The translations under genes were made by a program, and so were the position numbers. From Herbiconiux sp. SALV-R1 (lineage in GTDB: Bacteria; Actinomycetota; Actinomycetes; Actinomycetales; Microbacteriaceae): a stretch of 64,000 nucleotides of DNA. Every line of letters begins with the position of its first letter. Position 1 is the first letter of the stretch. Below the pieces are notes generated by a model, which worked only from the letters and a program-made list of their open reading frames with translations, was not told where the DNA came from and did not search any database. The stretch is from positions 4,154,001-4,218,000 of the forward strand of contig NZ_CP053344.1 in NCBI RefSeq assembly GCF_013113715.1, read 5' to 3'. Shown here in pieces: positions 25,325-32,844 of the stretch.

Positions 25325-27001
25325 ATGACAGCAACCGGCGGGGAACTCGTCATCAGAACGCTGGAACGCGCCAGCGTCGACGTGGCGTTCGGCATCAACG
25401 GCGCGCACGTCGACAGCATCTACCAGGCCGCGCTCGACCGGTCGTTCCGCATCGTCGACACCCGCAACGAGATGAACGCCGGGCACGCGGCCGAGGGGTA
25501 CGCCCGGGCCGGACATCGCCTGGGCGTCGCGCTGCTCACCGCGGGGGGCGGCTTCACGAACGCGGTCACCTCGATCGCCAACGCCCACCTCGACCGCACC
25601 CCGGTGCTCTACATCGCCGCTTCAGGGCCGCTCGGCGTCGATGAGACGAATACGCTGCAGGCCGGGATCGACCAGGTCGCCATCGCTACGCCGATCACGA
25701 AGTGGGCGCACCGCGTGACCCGGGTCGAGCTCCTCCCGCGCCTCATCGCACAGGCCATCCGCATCGCCACACACGGCCCGCGCGGGCCGGTGCTGCTCGA
25801 CATCCCCTGGGACGTGCTGACCGCCACGGTCGACGACGCTCTCGCCGACGGGGTGGAGGAGCTGGGCGCCCACGCTCTGACCGCCGCCCTGGGCGCGGAT
25901 GCGGTCGAGCGCATCCTCGACGGACTCGCCGGAGCAGAGCGGCCGGTCTTCATCGCCGGTTCCGAACTCACCAGGGGTGACGGTGGTGCGGCTCTCCGCC
26001 GGCTCGCCGAGATCACCGGAACGCCGCTCTTCTCCGACACCGAGGCGCTCGGCGCCATCCGGGAGAGCCCGCTGTCGTTCGGTCTGTTGCAGGGACTGTT
26101 CGGCCTCGACGAAGCGGAACGACCCGACCGGGTGGTGCTCTTCGGGCTGCGGTTCGGGCTCGCAACAGCGCACGGCTCGGGCATTCTCATTCCCCGCGAC
26201 GCCGCCGTGGTGCAGATCGACAGCGACGCCCGCGAGCTCGGCCGACTGCAGCCGATCGAACTCGGTGCCGTGGGCGACCCTGCTGCCGCCGCCGAGGAAC
26301 TCGCTCGAGCCGCCCTCACCTGGGCGGCGGGTTGGCCGGATCGCTCGCGGTGGCAGGAGCGCCTGCGCGAGCTCGTCGACGGTCGCTTCGAGAGCGTGAC
26401 GGCCCAGGCGGTGCGTGACGACCGCATCCACCCCATGGATGCGGTGACGGCCATCGCGGAGACCGTGCCCGCCGGATCGGTGGTCGTCGCCGACGGTGCA
26501 CTGACCTATCTCTGGCTGTCGGAGACCATCTCGCGCGCACCCGTCGCCGACTACCTCTGCCACGGCTACCTGGGATCGATGGGGGTCGGGGTGGGAACGG
26601 CCCTCGGGGCCCAGGCTGCCGATGTCACCCGCCCGGTGGTGCTGGTGACCGGTGACGGGGCGGTCGGCTACAGTCTCGGCGAATTCGATTCGATGGTGCG
26701 GGCCGGGCTACCGGTCGTGGTGGTGGTGCTGAACAATCGCGCCTGGGGCGCCACGCTTCACGCGCAGGAACTCATACTGGGACCGGATCGTGTGGTGAAC
26801 AATCGCCTCGAGAACGGTTCCTACAGCGGGGTGGCACGTGCTCTTGGAGCCGACAGCATCGATGTCAGCGACATCGCCGACCTCGCGCCCACTCTGCGGG
26901 AAGCGCTCGCTTCCGGCAGGCCCACCTGCATCGAGGTGCACGTCAGCCTCGCTCCGGTGCCGCCGGAGGAGAACGTCATCATGGGCGGCAAGCCGTTCTG
27001 A
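25325..27001 (+). CDS. Thiamine-diphosphate-dependent enzyme (acetolactate synthase/benzoylformate decarboxylase-like)
   Basis: 558 aa with the three-domain ThDP layout: Pyr domain with the catalytic Glu at 49 (in TRNEMNAGHAAEGYARA), a central domain, and the PP domain with TGDGAVGYSLGEFDSM...VVVVLNNRAWG, the GDG-to-NN metal/ThDP motif. It does not carry a recognisable FAD-binding acetolactate-synthase signature. In this operon it could decarboxylate a 2-oxo acid released by ring cleavage or join it to an aldehyde; which of these cannot be told from the sequence. It begins 65 bp after the SDR, the widest gap in the operon. Confidence 0.88.
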   Translation: MTATGGELVIRTLERASVDVAFGINGAHVDSIYQAALDRSFRIVDTRNEMNAGHAAEGYARAGHRLGVALLTAGGGFTNAVTSIANAHLDRTPVLYIAASGPLGVDETNTLQAGIDQVAIATPITKWAHRVTRVELLPRLIAQAIRIATHGPRGPVLLDIPWDVLTATVDDALADGVEELGAHALTAALGADAVERILDGLAGAERPVFIAGSELTRGDGGAALRRLAEITGTPLFSDTEALGAIRESPLSFGLLQGLFGLDEAERPDRVVLFGLRFGLATAHGSGILIPRDAAVVQIDSDARELGRLQPIELGAVGDPAAAAEELARAALTWAAGWPDRSRWQERLRELVDGRFESVTAQAVRDDRIHPMDAVTAIAETVPAGSVVVADGALTYLWLSETISRAPVADYLCHGYLGSMGVGVGTALGAQAADVTRPVVLVTGDGAVGYSLGEFDSMVRAGLPVVVVVLNNRAWGATLHAQELILGPDRVVNNRLENGSYSGVARALGADSIDVSDIADLAPTLREALASGRPTCIEVHVSLAPVPPEENVIMGGKPF

Positions 27002-27017
27002 CACGGAAGGAGACAGC

Positions 27018-27536
27018 ATGCTCTTCGATTTCGGACAGCCGACGGACGGTGTCATTCAGCTGGCGTTCGTCGTTCCCGACCTCGAGCAGGCCATGGCGGA
27101 GTACTCCGCACGTCTGTCGATCGGGCCGTGGACAGTGTTCCGCGACTTCGCAGGTCACGACCCGCGGTATCACGGCGAACCGACCGAGGCCGTCGCGCAC
27201 GTCGCGCTCGGCTTCGGGGGTCACCTGCAGTACGAGCTCATCCAGCCGGCCGATGACCTGCCCTCCGTGCACCGCGACGTCATCGCGGACCGCGGCTACG
27301 GCTTCCACCACTTCGGCGTCGCGACCACGACCTTCGACGCTTCGGTGGCGGAGTACGTCGCGCGCGGCTACCCCGTGGTGTTCAGCGCCTCGGTCGACCC
27401 TCAGTCGCGCGTCGCCTATTTCGACACTCGCGACGTGCTGCCCGGCATGACCGAGCTGATCGAGGCGAGCGAGTCGACCGAGCGGGCCTTCACCCGGATG
27501 TTCGCGGCATCCGCCAGCCGTCAGCTCTCCGTCTGA
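27018..27536 (+). CDS. Glyoxalase/VOC superfamily protein
   Basis: 172 aa, one VOC unit: VIQLAFVVPDLEQAMAEYSARL at the start and GYGFHHFGVATTTFDASVAEY in the middle, the Glyoxalase_4 pattern. The potential metal ligands are few, so it may be an isomerase/epimerase, a binding protein or a dioxygenase helper. AAGGAGA lies just upstream of the ATG, 16 bp after the ThDP enzyme. It is the last gene of the ring-cleavage operon, and its end overlaps the convergent LivF-like gene by 16 bp. Confidence 0.8.
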   Translation: MLFDFGQPTDGVIQLAFVVPDLEQAMAEYSARLSIGPWTVFRDFAGHDPRYHGEPTEAVAHVALGFGGHLQYELIQPADDLPSVHRDVIADRGYGFHHFGVATTTFDASVAEYVARGYPVVFSASVDPQSRVAYFDTRDVLPGMTELIEASESTERAFTRMFAASASRQLSV

Positions 27537-28285
27537 ACACCGAGGTAGCTGCCGCGCAGCTCGTCGAGGGAGGCGGAGATCTGTGCGGCGGTTCCCTCGC
27601 GCACGATGCGCCCGCGTGACATGACGTAGGCCCGATCGGCGATCCCGAGGGCGAGGCGCACGTGTTGCTCCACCATCAGCACCGAGCATCCGGTGTCGGC
27701 GACGATGCGGCGGAAGACGGGGAGGATCGACTCCACGACGATCGGCGCGAGCCCGAGGCTCATCTCGTCGACGATCAGAAGGGCCGGACGAAGTGCGAGG
27801 GCGCGGGCCAAGGCGAGCATCTGCTGCTCGCCGCCCGAGAGCACCGTGGCCTTGCGGTCGAGGATGTCACCGAGCTTCGGGAAGTACTCGAGCACGCGGG
27901 CGATGTCCTCAGGGTCGCGCGACGCGACCCTGAGGTTCTCCCCGACGGTGAGGGCACCGAACAGCGACCTGTCCTCCGGCACGTGCACGATGCCCATGCG
28001 GGTGAGCGCGTCGGGGCTCTTCTTCAGCAGGTCCTGCTGCTGGAACTGCACCGAGCCCCTCATCAGCGGGATCAGTCCCGAGATGGCGAGCAGGGTCGTC
28101 GTCTTGCCGGCGCCATTGGGGCCGAGCAGACACACGATCTCTCCTCGTCGCACGGTGAGATCGACACCATGGGTGACGGGTGTGCCGCCGTACCCGACGC
28201 TCACCGAGTCGAGACGGAGGAGCTCGGCGTCTGAGTCGAGCACCGCCGGGCCGGCGGCGGGGGGAGTGGCGGGGGTGGCGTTCAT
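27521..28285 (-). CDS. Branched-chain-type ABC importer ATPase, LivF-like
   Basis: 254 aa. Walker A LLGPNGAGKTTTLLAIS, signature VLSGGEQQMLALARAL, Walker B LLIVDEMSLGLAP and the H-loop VEQHVRLAL. The short length and the VLSGGEQQMLA signature are LivF-like. Last gene of the minus-strand importer operon 32444-27521; its start overlaps the LivG stop by 4 bp. Confidence 0.93.
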   Translation of the reverse strand: MNATPATPPAAGPAVLDSDAELLRLDSVSVGYGGTPVTHGVDLTVRRGEIVCLLGPNGAGKTTTLLAISGLIPLMRGSVQFQQQDLLKKSPDALTRMGIVHVPEDRSLFGALTVGENLRVASRDPEDIARVLEYFPKLGDILDRKATVLSGGEQQMLALARALALRPALLIVDEMSLGLAPIVVESILPVFRRIVADTGCSVLMVEQHVRLALGIADRAYVMSRGRIVREGTAAQISASLDELRGSYLGVQTES

Positions 28286-29046
28286 GCTTCGGCCTTCTCG
28301 TCGTCGGAGGTGCTTCCCAGGTATGCCTTGATCACCGCGGGGTCGGCGGCGATCTCGGCCGGCGTGCCCTGCGCGATCTGCCGGCCGAAATCGAGCACGT
28401 AGATGCGGTCGCAGACCTCGAGCACGAGGTTCATGTCGTGGTCGACCAGGAGCACCGAGATGCCATCGGCGGCGAGGCCGCGCAGTTGCCGTCCGAGCTC
28501 GGCGCCCTCGGCGTCGTCGAGGCCCGCTCCGGGCTCGTCCATGAGCACCAGAGCCGGAGCCGCGATGACGGCACGGGCGACCCCGACGAGCACCCGTTGA
28601 CCGTGGGAGAGCTCGCCCGGGAGGCGGTCACCGAGCTCGGCGATGCCGAGCCGCTCGAGCACCGGTTCGACCTCGGCCCGGTGGCCTCGACCGCGCAGGC
28701 GCTCCGAGAGCGGCGTGTGCGCCGCGGCCACCCTGACGTTCTCGATCACCGTGAGGTCTTCGAACAGGCTCACCGACTGCCAGGTGCGGCTGAGACCCAA
28801 CCTGCTGCGGCGGTGGGCTCGCTGGCCACTGAGCTCGTGACCGTTCAGGGTGACCGAACCCGTCATGGGCGCGAAGCCCGAGACGGCATCGATGAACGAG
28901 GTCTTCCCGGCGCCGTTCGGGCCGATCAGGCCGACGATCTCACCTCTGTCGACATGCAGGTCGACGTCACTCACGGCCTTCACGCCGCCGTACGCGACGG
29001 ACAGCTTCGAGCTGACCAGAACGCTGCTCTCCGGCATCTCAGGCAC
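28282..29046 (-). CDS. Branched-chain-type ABC importer ATPase, LivG-like
   Basis: 254 aa. Walker A GLIGPNGAGKTSFIDAVSGF, a LivG-type signature ELSHGQRVLVGVARAV, Walker B LVLMDEPGAGLDD and the H-loop VDHDMNLVLEVCDRIYVLDF, which is typical of LivG. The start overlaps the fused permease gene by 8 bp. Confidence 0.93.
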   Translation of the reverse strand: MPEMPESSVLVSSKLSVAYGGVKAVSDVDLHVDRGEIVGLIGPNGAGKTSFIDAVSGFAPMTGSVTLNGHELSGQRAHRRSRLGLSRTWQSVSLFEDLTVIENVRVAAAHTPLSERLRGRGHRAEVEPVLERLGIAELGDRLPGELSHGQRVLVGVARAVIAAPALVLMDEPGAGLDDAEGAELGRQLRGLAADGISVLLVDHDMNLVLEVCDRIYVLDFGRQIAQGTPAEIAADPAVIKAYLGSTSDDEKAEA

Positions 29047-31048
29047 CCACTCTCACGGCGGGAGCGGCCGCCGGGGCCGCCCGCAGTCTGCGCTTCGCCG
29101 ACCGGCGCGCGAACTTGTCGCGGAAGAAGCCTGCGATGCCGTCGGGGTTTCCCACCACCGTGGCGAGCACCGCCACCCCGGCGATCAGGGTCTGGAAGGC
29201 GGAGTCGATGTTGAGCAGGTTGGTGATGGTGTACATCATCACTCCCTGAGTCACGAGGAGCCCCCCGATCACCGCACCCGAGACCGTGGTGATGCCGCCC
29301 AGATAGGCGATGGCGAGAAACGAGATGGCGGTGAACTCGTCGAAGCGCGTTGCTGTGACCAGCCCGAAGTTGTAGCCGTAGAGGGTTCCCGCGATGCCGG
29401 CGATGAGACCCGCGATGCCGAAGGCGAGGAGCTTGGTGGTCACCACGCTCACCCCGGCTGCGGCGGCTGCCGCCTCGTTCGCTCGCACGGCGAGCATCCG
29501 GGCCCCGAGTGAGCTGCGTCGCACGGTCACGACGAACAGGGCGACCAGGCACGCCACGATGAGGATGAACAGGGCGAAACCAGGGGTGGGTACGCTCGAG
29601 CCCATGTTCCAGAACGAGTCGGTGGTGCCGAGCTTGATGCCGAGGAACTCGGGTGCAGGCACGCTCGCGGCTGTGGTTCCGCCGCCCCACTCGGGATTGC
29701 GGAACCACAGGCTCTGAATGGCGACGGCCCCGGCGAGGGTGACGACCGCGAGTTGCATACCGCGCATCCGGAGTGCCGGGAGGGCGACCAGCAGGCTCAC
29801 GGCGGCCGCAACCAGTACGGCGAGCACAGCGCCGAAGGGAAAGCCGATGCCCGCGTTGAGAGCGAGCTTCGACACCACGAAGCCGGCGATGCCCGCGATG
29901 GCCATCTGGCCGAGCGTGACCTGACCTAGGTACCCGGTGATCACGACGATCGACATGCAGACGATGGCGCCGATGAGGCTCGTGATGAGGGCCTGTCGCC
30001 AGCCGTAGGGCGCGAACGTGATGATGGCCATGCCCAGCACGATCGCGACGGAGAAGCGGATGAGGAGCTTCCGCGGCCGCGGTGCCCGAGGCAGCCGCGG
30101 TTGCGCTTCGGTAAGTCGGTCGGGCAGGTTGCGGCCGCGCACGAACAGCACGACGGCGATGATGAGGAACGGGAGCACCTCTTTGACACCGGGCAGTGGT
30201 GCGTTGTTGACGGTCGGGAACCAGTCGAATCCCTGGGCGAAGGTGATCAGTGCCTGCGCCATGCCGATGCCGATCCCGGCGAGCGCTGCGACCCAGAACG
30301 AGCTGAAGCCGGCGAGCAGCACCGCGCTGAGCGCAGACACGATGAACAGGCTCATCGCGGTGGGCTGGAGGCCGATGAGGGGGCTGACCAGCACGCCGAT
30401 GAGACCGGTGATGACGGAAGCGACGACCCAGTTGATGGCTTCGAGCTTGCCGGGGTTGACCCCCAGCAGGAGCGCGCCCTTGCGGTTGTCTGCAGCGGCA
30501 CGGGTCTTGATGCCGAAGGAGGTGCGGCGGTAGACGAAGGTCAGGGCGGCAGCGGCGATGAGTGCCAGGGCAAGGATGATCACGCGGTCAAGCGGCAGGG
30601 AGAGCCCGCCGATGGCGAGCGGCGTCTGGGGAAGTAGGGGCGAGACGACGCGGGTGTCCGAACCGAAGGCGAGAACCACCAGCGACTGCAGCACGAGCAG
30701 AACGCCCGAGGAGGCCACGACCTTCGCCAGTGCGCCGGCGTTGCGGAGTGGACGGTAGACGAGGAGGTACTGCAGATAGCCGAGCGCCGCAGCGATCCCC
30801 AAGCAGATCAGGACGGCAAGCCAGCCGTTGATGCCCGACCCGTCGCTGGTGAGCGGGATCTCGACCCCGATGAACAGCCGGCCGCGGCTGGTCAGGTCCC
30901 AGTACGCGTAGGCGATGAACGCCGCAGTCGCACCGGCGGCGAAGTTGATGACCCCGGACGCGCGGAAGGTCAAGACCAGGCTCAGCGCCATCGTGGCGAT
31001 CAGCGCGCCCGCGCCGAGGCTGAGGAGAAGAAAGGTGAGGATTTCCAC
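29039..31048 (-). CDS. Fused branched-chain-type ABC importer permease (LivH-LivM in one chain)
   Basis: 669 aa, two BPD_transp_2 permease domains in series. The LivH-like half (about 1-310) starts MEILTFLLLSLGAGALIATM with the SGVINFAAG loop; the LivM-like half (about 325-640) has ITGYLGQVTLGQMAIAGIAG and the ATPase-docking loop SSLGARMLAVRANEAAAAAAG. The halves are joined by a basic linker near PRLPRAPRPRKLLIRFS. Usually these are two genes, as in the importer at 16152-18130. Cytoplasmic membrane. Separated from the binding-protein gene by a strong hairpin (31064-31094). Confidence 0.92.
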   Translation of the reverse strand: MEILTFLLLSLGAGALIATMALSLVLTFRASGVINFAAGATAAFIAYAYWDLTSRGRLFIGVEIPLTSDGSGINGWLAVLICLGIAAALGYLQYLLVYRPLRNAGALAKVVASSGVLLVLQSLVVLAFGSDTRVVSPLLPQTPLAIGGLSLPLDRVIILALALIAAAALTFVYRRTSFGIKTRAAADNRKGALLLGVNPGKLEAINWVVASVITGLIGVLVSPLIGLQPTAMSLFIVSALSAVLLAGFSSFWVAALAGIGIGMAQALITFAQGFDWFPTVNNAPLPGVKEVLPFLIIAVVLFVRGRNLPDRLTEAQPRLPRAPRPRKLLIRFSVAIVLGMAIITFAPYGWRQALITSLIGAIVCMSIVVITGYLGQVTLGQMAIAGIAGFVVSKLALNAGIGFPFGAVLAVLVAAAVSLLVALPALRMRGMQLAVVTLAGAVAIQSLWFRNPEWGGGTTAASVPAPEFLGIKLGTTDSFWNMGSSVPTPGFALFILIVACLVALFVVTVRRSSLGARMLAVRANEAAAAAAGVSVVTTKLLAFGIAGLIAGIAGTLYGYNFGLVTATRFDEFTAISFLAIAYLGGITTVSGAVIGGLLVTQGVMMYTITNLLNIDSAFQTLIAGVAVLATVVGNPDGIAGFFRDKFARRSAKRRLRAAPAAAPAVRVGA

Positions 31049-31063
31049 GAGTCACTCGATTCC

Positions 31064-31094
31064 GGGGCGTGCGGCGGGTGTCGCCGCACGCCCC
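31064..31094 (-). terminator. Intercistronic 13-bp hairpin between binding-protein and permease genes
   Basis: GGGGCGTGCGGCG and CGCCGCACGCCCC are perfectly complementary with a 5-nt loop. It lies between the stop of the binding-protein gene (31125) and the start of the permease gene (31048). Such hairpins often stop part of the transcripts or protect the upstream mRNA, giving more binding protein than membrane subunits. Confidence 0.65.
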
Positions 31095-31124
31095 TGGGGG
31101 TCGTCGGTCAGCTGGAGGGGCCGG

Positions 31125-32444
31125 TCACTGACCGGTCAGGGCTAGGTCGCCGACGTCGAGGCCCTTGCCGTCGGTGGGGTCGACCCACTTTCCGTCGCCC
31201 TCGTAGTTGACCGGGAAGGCGGCGGTCGTGCAGAGGCTCTGCGCACCCTGGTCGGCGTACTGACCGCACTCGATCGTGGGCGGGCCGACGAACACCGGCC
31301 CGGTGAAGTCGTGCACTGCCTTGCGGATCGCCTCGACCGAGAGGTTGTCATACCCGACCTCGTTGAGCGCCCGCACCTGGCTGACGAACATCTGGAAGGT
31401 GCCGTTGGCCCCGCCGGCCCGATTGGCGTCGGGCGAGTAGGCATCCATGACCGCGTTGTAGAGCTGCACGTCGTCGTCTTCGACTCCGATAGGACTCTTC
31501 AGGGGCTGGATGTAGGTCCACTTCGGGTAGTCGCCGAGCGCGTCGGAGACGGAGGAATCCTGGCAGAACCCGAAAGTCTCCACCGGAGCCGTGACGCCCA
31601 GCTGCTGCAGCGCCTCGGCGAAGGGCACACAGGCCGTCGTCGCACCGCTCATCACCACCGCATCCGCGGTCTGAGCGCCGGACGCGGCGAGGGCGCTCGC
31701 CCACTCCGAGGTGTTCGTCGCGGGCACCGAGGTGATGTCCATGTCGAACTGGGGGCCGAGCCCGGTGATGACCTGAGCTGCGGCCGCGGCCCCGGGGTCG
31801 GTGCCGTCGTAGACGACCGCGATCTTCTTGGCCTTCAGGTACTCGTCGGCGTAGACGATCACGCCGGGGCCGGTCGCATAGGCGGCGGCCTCGTAGAAGG
31901 CGACGCCGGCCTGGTCGAGATCGATCGGGTTGAAGGTTCCCTGACCGACGACGTTCTTCGACTCGCCGAGGGTCGTGTAGATCGGCCCGGTGCCCAATAC
32001 CGTCATGCCGAGCTGCACGGTGAGGATGTCGGGGTCGTTGGCGAAGTCCTGAGCGCACTTCTGCGCATCCTCTTCGCCCTGCACGATGTTGCACTGAACG
32101 AGCTCGACCGGGTGGCCGCCGACGCCACCGAGCTGTTCGTTGATGAAGCGCACCGCCACCTGGGCTGCGTTGGTCGACTCGGGGAAGGAGGGCACTCCTC
32201 CGTCGACATTGATGAAGCCGATCTTCACCGGGTCGAGCGAGGTGTCCGCTGCGCCGGCGCTGCCGCCGGTGTACTCCACGCCGAGCGCGATCTGATCGGC
32301 GGTGAACGCCGAGGAGTCGACGGGGGTGGCGGCTGAGGTGGAGCCGCCGTCGCCTGCCGAGCCGGTGCAACCGCTGAGGGCGACTGCCAGAGCGAGGGTC
32401 GAGGCGACGACGACTGGGGTGGTTCGTCGCAGAGGGGTCTTCAT
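31125..32444 (-). CDS. Branched-chain-type ABC importer substrate-binding lipoprotein
   Basis: 439 aa. Lipobox ALSGC with the lipid-carrying Cys at 26, then a Gly/Ser linker. The mature part is a Peripla_BP_6 protein, with DPVKIGFINVDGGVPSFPE and AAQVAVRFINEQLGGVGGHP, typical of LivK-like proteins for aromatic or amide ligands. It is only distantly similar to the binding protein at 14907, so the two importers probably take different but related ligands. AAGGAGA lies 8 nt before ATG 32444. First gene of the second Liv operon, with its own strong promoter and tandem IclR-type operators. Confidence 0.9.
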   Translation of the reverse strand: MKTPLRRTTPVVVASTLALAVALSGCTGSAGDGGSTSAATPVDSSAFTADQIALGVEYTGGSAGAADTSLDPVKIGFINVDGGVPSFPESTNAAQVAVRFINEQLGGVGGHPVELVQCNIVQGEEDAQKCAQDFANDPDILTVQLGMTVLGTGPIYTTLGESKNVVGQGTFNPIDLDQAGVAFYEAAAYATGPGVIVYADEYLKAKKIAVVYDGTDPGAAAAAQVITGLGPQFDMDITSVPATNTSEWASALAASGAQTADAVVMSGATTACVPFAEALQQLGVTAPVETFGFCQDSSVSDALGDYPKWTYIQPLKSPIGVEDDDVQLYNAVMDAYSPDANRAGGANGTFQMFVSQVRALNEVGYDNLSVEAIRKAVHDFTGPVFVGPPTIECGQYADQGAQSLCTTAAFPVNYEGDGKWVDPTDGKGLDVGDLALTGQ

Positions 32445-32508
32445 GAGCGGGTCTCCTTGATGGCTTCGTTGACATCGACCTCTGGCGGTGACCGCCGTCG
32501 GAACCATT

Positions 32509-32574
32509 GTCCTGAATATCAGGCCACGGGTCTTGTTTCTTGAAGAATACGACCGGTGTCCTGCTTCGTCAAGA
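32509..32574 (-). promoter_or_regulatory. Promoter and tandem GTCCTG-type operators of the second Liv importer operon
   Basis: Reading the minus strand, TTGACG (32572-32567) and TATTCT (32549-32544) are 17 bp apart. Operator GTCTTGTTTCTTGAAGA (32530-32546) overlaps the -10 box and GTCCTGAATATCAGGCC (32509-32525) lies 21 bp further into the transcript, the same geometry as at 13305-13342. A third half-site, GTCCTG, occurs at 32558-32563 between the -35 and -10 boxes. Confidence 0.75.
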
Positions 32575-32585
32575 GCTCGAAGACC

Positions 32586-32819
32586 TCAGGTGACGCGCAT
32601 GACGGGATGCGTATGGCAGTACGAGTCGTCGCGATCGACGGGCTGCCCCGAGAAGACGCGCATCATCGTCTCGTCGTCCTGGGTTGCCCACACTTCGGTG
32701 GTGATCATGACGAGGGGGCCTGAGTCGATCTGGAGCGTGTACCTCGCCCAGAGGTGCACCACCCCGGCGGAGCGAACCAGGTTCCAGTCCGCTCCGCCGG
32801 GGAGAATCACGCCGCTCAA
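32586..32819 (-). pseudogene. Remnant of a DUF3237 family gene
   Basis: About 78 codons resemble the middle of DUF3237 (UPF0311) proteins: GVILPGGADWNLV, then an ARYTLQIDSGPLVMITTEVW strand pair, then PVDRDDSYCHTHPVM. Full-length members are about 150 aa, with ~55 more N-terminal and ~35 more C-terminal residues, both missing here. The best start is a TTG at 32819 without a ribosome binding site, 25 bp after the aldehyde dehydrogenase stop. I read it as a both-ends-truncated remnant; translation of a short product is not excluded. Confidence 0.6.
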
Positions 32820-32844
32820 GAGAGGGCGCGAGGTTCGCGGGGGG

